Assembly (NCBI GenBank): GCA_947179485.1
Contig: OX359245.1
Coordinates: 49,339,067 to 49,403,066, forward strand
DNA length: 64,000 bases
Reading direction: 5' to 3'
Origin: Allacma fusca
Taxonomy: Eukaryota > Arthropoda > Collembola > Symphypleona > Sminthuridae
Shown: piece after piece, positions 60,060-64,000 of the stretch
Numbering within the stretch: the stretch's first letter is position 1
Layout: each line of letters begins with the position of its first letter
Translations under genes and position numbers: made by a program
The notes under the pieces: generated by a model
Seen by the model: only the letters and a program-made list of their open reading frames with translations
What the model was told of the DNA's origin: nothing
Databases searched by the model: none

Positions 60060-61730
60060 CAATGATGGGAAAATCCCTACTACTTACGTCCATATCCCTG
60101 GTAACACTCAGTCACAAATCCTTACGTCCCTCCAATCCGTCCTGAACAGAGCTGCGCTCAAGTTCAAGTAGACCATGAGTATTTCAAGTCATGGTCAAGT
60201 TCGGGTCATGGTCAAGTAAAATATAATGGATACTTGAACATTCAAGTCATGGTCAAGTTAAGTATATACTTGACCCTGAGATTTGAAATCAAGTAGTTAT
60301 CATGGTCAAGACTAAAAATTCTACTTGAGAGTCAAGTCATGTTCATGGTCAAGTAAAGATGTATAAATCCTTGACCATGAACCATGAGTATTTCAAGTAC
60401 TTAGTCAAGTAACGAAACGTTACGCATATCAAAGTTGTGGCGCCATATATTTCAATAGGCTTTCTTTCAAAGTGTCGTTGTCGTTACTCCGAGACTCCGT
60501 ACCCATGCAAGTTCGTCAAAAACATATTTACGCGTTACGATTCGATATCTCCAGATCCGCTTGGAAAGCCACTGTTGCACTAGTGAACTAAAGAATAAGA
60601 ATATAAAAGGTTCGGAGCAGCACCTCTGAAAGTGACAAAGTTCAATTGTTTTACTTTATTTTTGTATAACACAAATGTATTGTTCATGAATCAAGTTACT
60701 TAAATTCAAGCGTCTACTCTTTTCGTTCTAAATAATGTAACATTTGTACAACGCTAACAACTACTACATATATAAGCCAGTTTGTTGCATTAACAGGGCA
60801 GACGCTGAATTGTGAATATTTTGAGTGAAGCAACCTAAACTTGAATGTTAGCATAAAGTAATTATTATTAATAGTAAAATTCAATGGGAAATTTACTTAC
60901 ACCAATTTAAAACATTAATTAATCATCGAGATTTAATTAATCAAAATTATTTTGGTGAAGCTTGTGAATTGTGAATAATATTTTCATTTGCTGTTTTAGC
61001 CGATTAACTGAATGCAGTATGAAACATCAAGAGTATTTGATCAGATTATTTAGAATTAGTGCTGTTGCTATATTTTATGTGTAAATACTTTTTTTATATT
61101 TCTATTTTGAAAAACTTGACAATTCAAGTCAAGTTCAAGTTCGGGTCATGGTCAAGTCAAGAGTTGTTCCGGCTATACTTGACCAGGTTCAAGTTACGCG
61201 AAAAGTACTTGAATACTTGACCCTGAATTTTCAAGTAATTGTCTGACCATGAACCGTCAAGTTCAAGACAGTCTGAAAAACCTACTTGACTGTCAGGGTC
61301 AAGTATGGGTTTTACTTGACTTGAACGCAGCTCTGGTCCTGAACACCAGACGATCTAGTCTCAGTCACGGTCAGTCGGCGCTAACGTCGTTAATGAACGT
61401 CCCCGTCCCGTCCGTATCCCTATCCTATCCCTCTCTCTATCTCACGTGACAATGATTCCTGCCATTGTTGTATGCATTGCTACATATGTATGGTATACAG
61501 CAAATGTAAATGAACGAGATAGTAAATAGTGAGAGTGACGGTGACTGGATTAGATCGAAACGTCCCAAGTATTTGTCCCTATTATTATTGTATTTTATGG
61601 CCAACGTCTCGATCCCGTCTCAGTCCCTCTCCTCTCTTAATTTTTAGAACTGAATCCGTCTCAAAGTCCCTATCCCGTCCCGATTTTTGCCGTCCGTCCT
61701 GAGAGACGGTATCCCCAGCGAACATCATTG
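60060..61730. mobile_element. Outer hAT-like element (CAATGATG ends)
   Basis: Ends CAATGATG and CATCATTG are inverted; the 8-bp duplication CTTCAGAT is perfect (60052-60059, 61731-61738). The interior is rich in GTCCCTATCCCGTCC words. Without the nested element it is about 475 bp. Confidence 0.8.
60147..61335. mobile_element. Inner hAT-like element (CAGAGCTGCG ends, TCAAGT family)
   Basis: Ends CAGAGCTGCGCTCAAGTTCA and TTGAACGCAGCTCTG are inverted; the 8-bp duplication GTCCTGAA is perfect (60139-60146, 61336-61343). Subterminal TCAAGTCATGGTCAAGT repeats on both sides; no transposase. Relatives lie at 37783-38637 and inside the 1,118-bp repeats. Confidence 0.9.
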
Positions 61731-61755
61731 CTTCAGATATCTACGGATTAAAGTA

Positions 61756-62546
61756 CAGTCGACTCTCCTTATAACGTCTCTCCCTATAGAGTCACTCTCC
61801 CTATAAAGTCATCCTGGGTTCCTCCCAAGCTAGATTATATGATCATTTGTACCTTTATAGCGTCACTCGTTATAACGTCAGTTCCTTTATAAAGTCACTT
61901 TTTTGTAGCCTTAGTGTGATATAACGTCATGTTGACATTACAAAGGGTCAAACCAAGCTAAATAAAATACCGCTGCTGCCATTCTAAGGTTTTTTTACTC
62001 TTCAGTTTCACTATAATTGCATCGGCTTATTATGCAGCGACTTTATAAAATACTGGAAGTAACGTATCATTGTAAATATATGTGCAAGCGTGGTTAACGA
62101 CATTGATTAAGTCCCATATCCAGGAAAATCGACATTTTCAAGCTTTTAGATTTATTTTTGCATCCAGCAAAGAACTGATATACTCATAGTTTTAACTAAA
62201 TTATATTTTTCAGTTTGAAAACTTTTGTAAATGATCTGAGAAGTGTCTTAATCAGATTCAGAAAATACTTTATTCAATCCTAACCTTTTCTGTTGGCGGT
62301 GTTTGTGGCATGGGAAATATTGCAAAATATTATTATTTAATTATTAATATTAACTATTTGTATTCTTATTCTACACAGACATATAGTATGTGCTACTTAA
62401 GTGAAACGAGACACGAGTCCAATTTAACTAAAATCGTAAAATTTGCAATTAAACCCTTATTGATTTTATGTGCCTCTATAACGTCGTTCCCTTATAACGT
62501 CACTTTTTGGGAGATTTATTGATGTCGTTATAAAGAGAGTCGACTG
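61756..62546. mobile_element. Tigger/pogo-like MITE (CAGTCGACTCTC ends)
   Basis: Left CAGTCGACTCTCCTTATAAC and right GTTATAAAGAGAGTCGACTG are inverted. TATAACGTCA words repeat inside. CAGTCGAC..TATAACG ends are typical of Tc1/mariner Tigger-type elements, which duplicate TA; TA is present on the left but not legible on the right. Confidence 0.8.
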
Positions 62547-62589
62547 CAAATACAAATACTCCTGGCATCCCTTTTGAAGCATGTTCTAA

Positions 62590-62840
62590 AAACAGGAATC
62601 TTATTGTGAAATTAGAACTCAATAGAATCCGGGATTGAAATATCTCTCTTGGATGTTTCTTTGCTCTCACGGAAGAGATACCGCTAGAGGGAGCATACAA
62701 CGAGCAAAGAATTGAAAGAAATACAAGTATACTATATTTTATCAGATATTTTGAAACAGGAAATGTTACGCCCAAACCGGTGCCCAATAGTAGTCTCAAC
62801 ACTGAAGGCAACAAGGTTGCCAGGGTATTGACCAATACTG
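62590..62840 (+). pseudogene. Third CLCA copy, intron 3 end and exon 4 fragment
   Basis: TTATTGTGAAATTAGAACTC parallels the end of intron 3 of copy 1. Then GAGATACCGCTAGAGGGAGC, ATATTTTATCAGATATTTTG and CTGAAGGCAACAAG match exon 4 (AGGTACCGCTGGGGAGC, ATATTTTATCAGAGATTTTG, CCGAAGACAACAAG). It is frameshifted and has stops. Confidence 0.8.
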
Positions 62841-63171
62841 ATTGTTAGGGGTCAAGTGCAACGAAAGTCCCGATTGCTGATACTATGCACATGCGAGGAT
62901 TTCTGGTTATCTTCATCTGCATTATCCATTAATGTTACTACCTCATGCTGTTACAACATACAGTGACGTATCACCCCTTAGTGACTTACCACGGAGTGCT
63001 AATCTCACATAGGTTTACAACTACTCTGAAATACCTGAGGCAGCCAGTCTGAACAGTCTCATCAAGTTCTTATCGGATACTAGAATTTTAATTATTTGAT
63101 CAATCAGCACACTTCTTATTACGCACACGCAATCGATTTTTACAAGTGATGACGACGCGCATGTTTTTACG
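62841..63171. other. Intergenic after the CLCA pseudogene
   Basis: No further CLCA exons recognised; nothing else seen. Confidence 0.4.
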
Positions 63172-63370
63172 GTATCCTAGCTAAACGCATAAAGAGCTAA
63201 ACGTATAACAGCTAAACGCATAGAGTTATACGCATAATCAGCTAAACGTATAAGGTATCTAAACGCATAATCATCTATACGTATAAGGTATCTAAACATA
63301 TAATCGTCTAAACGTATAGGCTTTAAAAACGTATAATCGGCCAAACGTATAAGGTATCTATTTAAAAGCA
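63172..63370. repeat. Degenerate AAACGTATAA tandem repeat
   Basis: About a dozen copies of (T)CTAAACGTATAA or CTAAACGCATAA at variable spacing of roughly 14-20 bp. The minus-strand frame over it is a repeat artefact. Confidence 0.8.
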
Positions 63371-63738
63371 TTTGCATGTACATTTAATTCCTTGCAAGAC
63401 CATCGTCGCTAGAGACCAAATTGTCTCATGCATATTCAACCAACGTCTACATGTAATTTCAGTAAAAGGAAAATAGTCAAAGTACAGGCAATGCGTACAG
63501 GTAAAACCCACGCAAATAATTTGAATCCCACTGTTTATCAGGAGCCGTTGATGACCCCGTAAAAATCAGTATCTACGCCAGTTACTGATATTTGCCTGAC
63601 TATATTTCCGGGAGTGGCTTATAATATATTTGATTTTCTTGGACCGCTCTTGTCAAGTTTTTCCAAAATTTACGTCATTGAACTGCGTCAACGTTTGGGT
63701 AATTTGAGCCACAAAAAGGGTACACGTATGGATTGTTC
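63371..63738. other. Intergenic
   Basis: No gene seen. Confidence 0.4.
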
Positions 63739-63890
63739 CAGGGGTGGATAATTAAAATAATTTTTACCCTGGCCCTAACCCCCAATTTGCATTTGCATGT
63801 ACTTATGTAATCTCAGGGCCTTAGTCAACATTTTTGTTACCCTGGCCCTAAATGTTTTACAGGGTGGGCCACCCCGTAAATCCACCCCTG
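63739..63890. mobile_element. Small hAT-like MITE (CAGGGGTGGAT ends)
   Basis: Left CAGGGGTGGATAA and right AATCCACCCCTG are inverted, a classic hAT terminus. TTACCCTGGCCCTAA recurs twice inside. The flanks GATTGTTC and AATTTTTT do not match, so the target duplication is lost or the ends are misjudged. Confidence 0.7.
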
Positions 63891-64000
63891 AATTTTTTTA
63901 GAACTCAAAATTAACATGTTTGCTGGAAATCTTGTAGGATTTCCGCTGAAATGCTGTAAAGTTTAGTTGAAGTTAAGTAAAATTGAATATAAAAAAATTA

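Noticed and set aside
60147..61335. TCAAGTCATGGTCAAGT repeats as a regulatory array
   Set aside because: They lie symmetrically inside inverted ends with an 8-bp target duplication, so they are transposon subterminal repeats.

Overview
The window is nuclear DNA of a small-intron animal, most likely an arthropod. It is AT-rich, with spliced genes (GT-AG introns mostly 50-500 bp), a TIF1/Bonus-type chromatin gene, a trehalose/glucose-transporter-like gene, CLCA-like genes and many short inverted-repeat transposons. A springtail (Collembola) would fit, but the sequence does not prove the taxon. All exon maps were assembled by hand from splice sites and reading-frame continuity.

Layout. 1-232: end of a partial exon leaving the window (-). 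1926-9412 (-): a complete 12-exon TIF1-family gene (RING, two B-boxes, coiled coil, AT-hook-like linker, PHD, bromodomain) whose first intron is filled by a 30-bp satellite. 9413-14561: no convincing gene, only repeats. 14562-30865 (-): a multigene locus of four type II membrane C-type lectins (A-D) with a furin-like site, a QPD-type lectin domain, a long proline stalk and a Cys-rich tail, plus one intact orphan secreted-protein gene. Pseudogene fragments show that a lectin(s)+orphan module was copied three times. 31333-33392 (-): acyl-protein thioesterase. 37177-40247 (+): sugar transporter. 41707-45036: a 5'-truncated LINE with a long open ORF, flanked by identical 1,118-bp direct repeats. 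46660-51642 and 52829-57510 (+): two tandem 12-exon CLCA-like genes. 58169-64000: MITEs, nested hAT-like elements and a shattered third CLCA copy.

How it works together. The lectin/orphan cluster looks like a surface or secreted recognition family: membrane-anchored lectins that furin could release, and a co-duplicated multi-cleavage preproprotein. The CLCA pair keeps signal peptide, domain order and C-terminal membrane helix but has lost both signature active motifs, the zinc-protease HExxH and the VWA MIDAS. The rest is housekeeping (chromatin cofactor, depalmitoylase, sugar uptake) separated by transposon debris. Two nested transposon stacks have target-site duplications that can be read directly.
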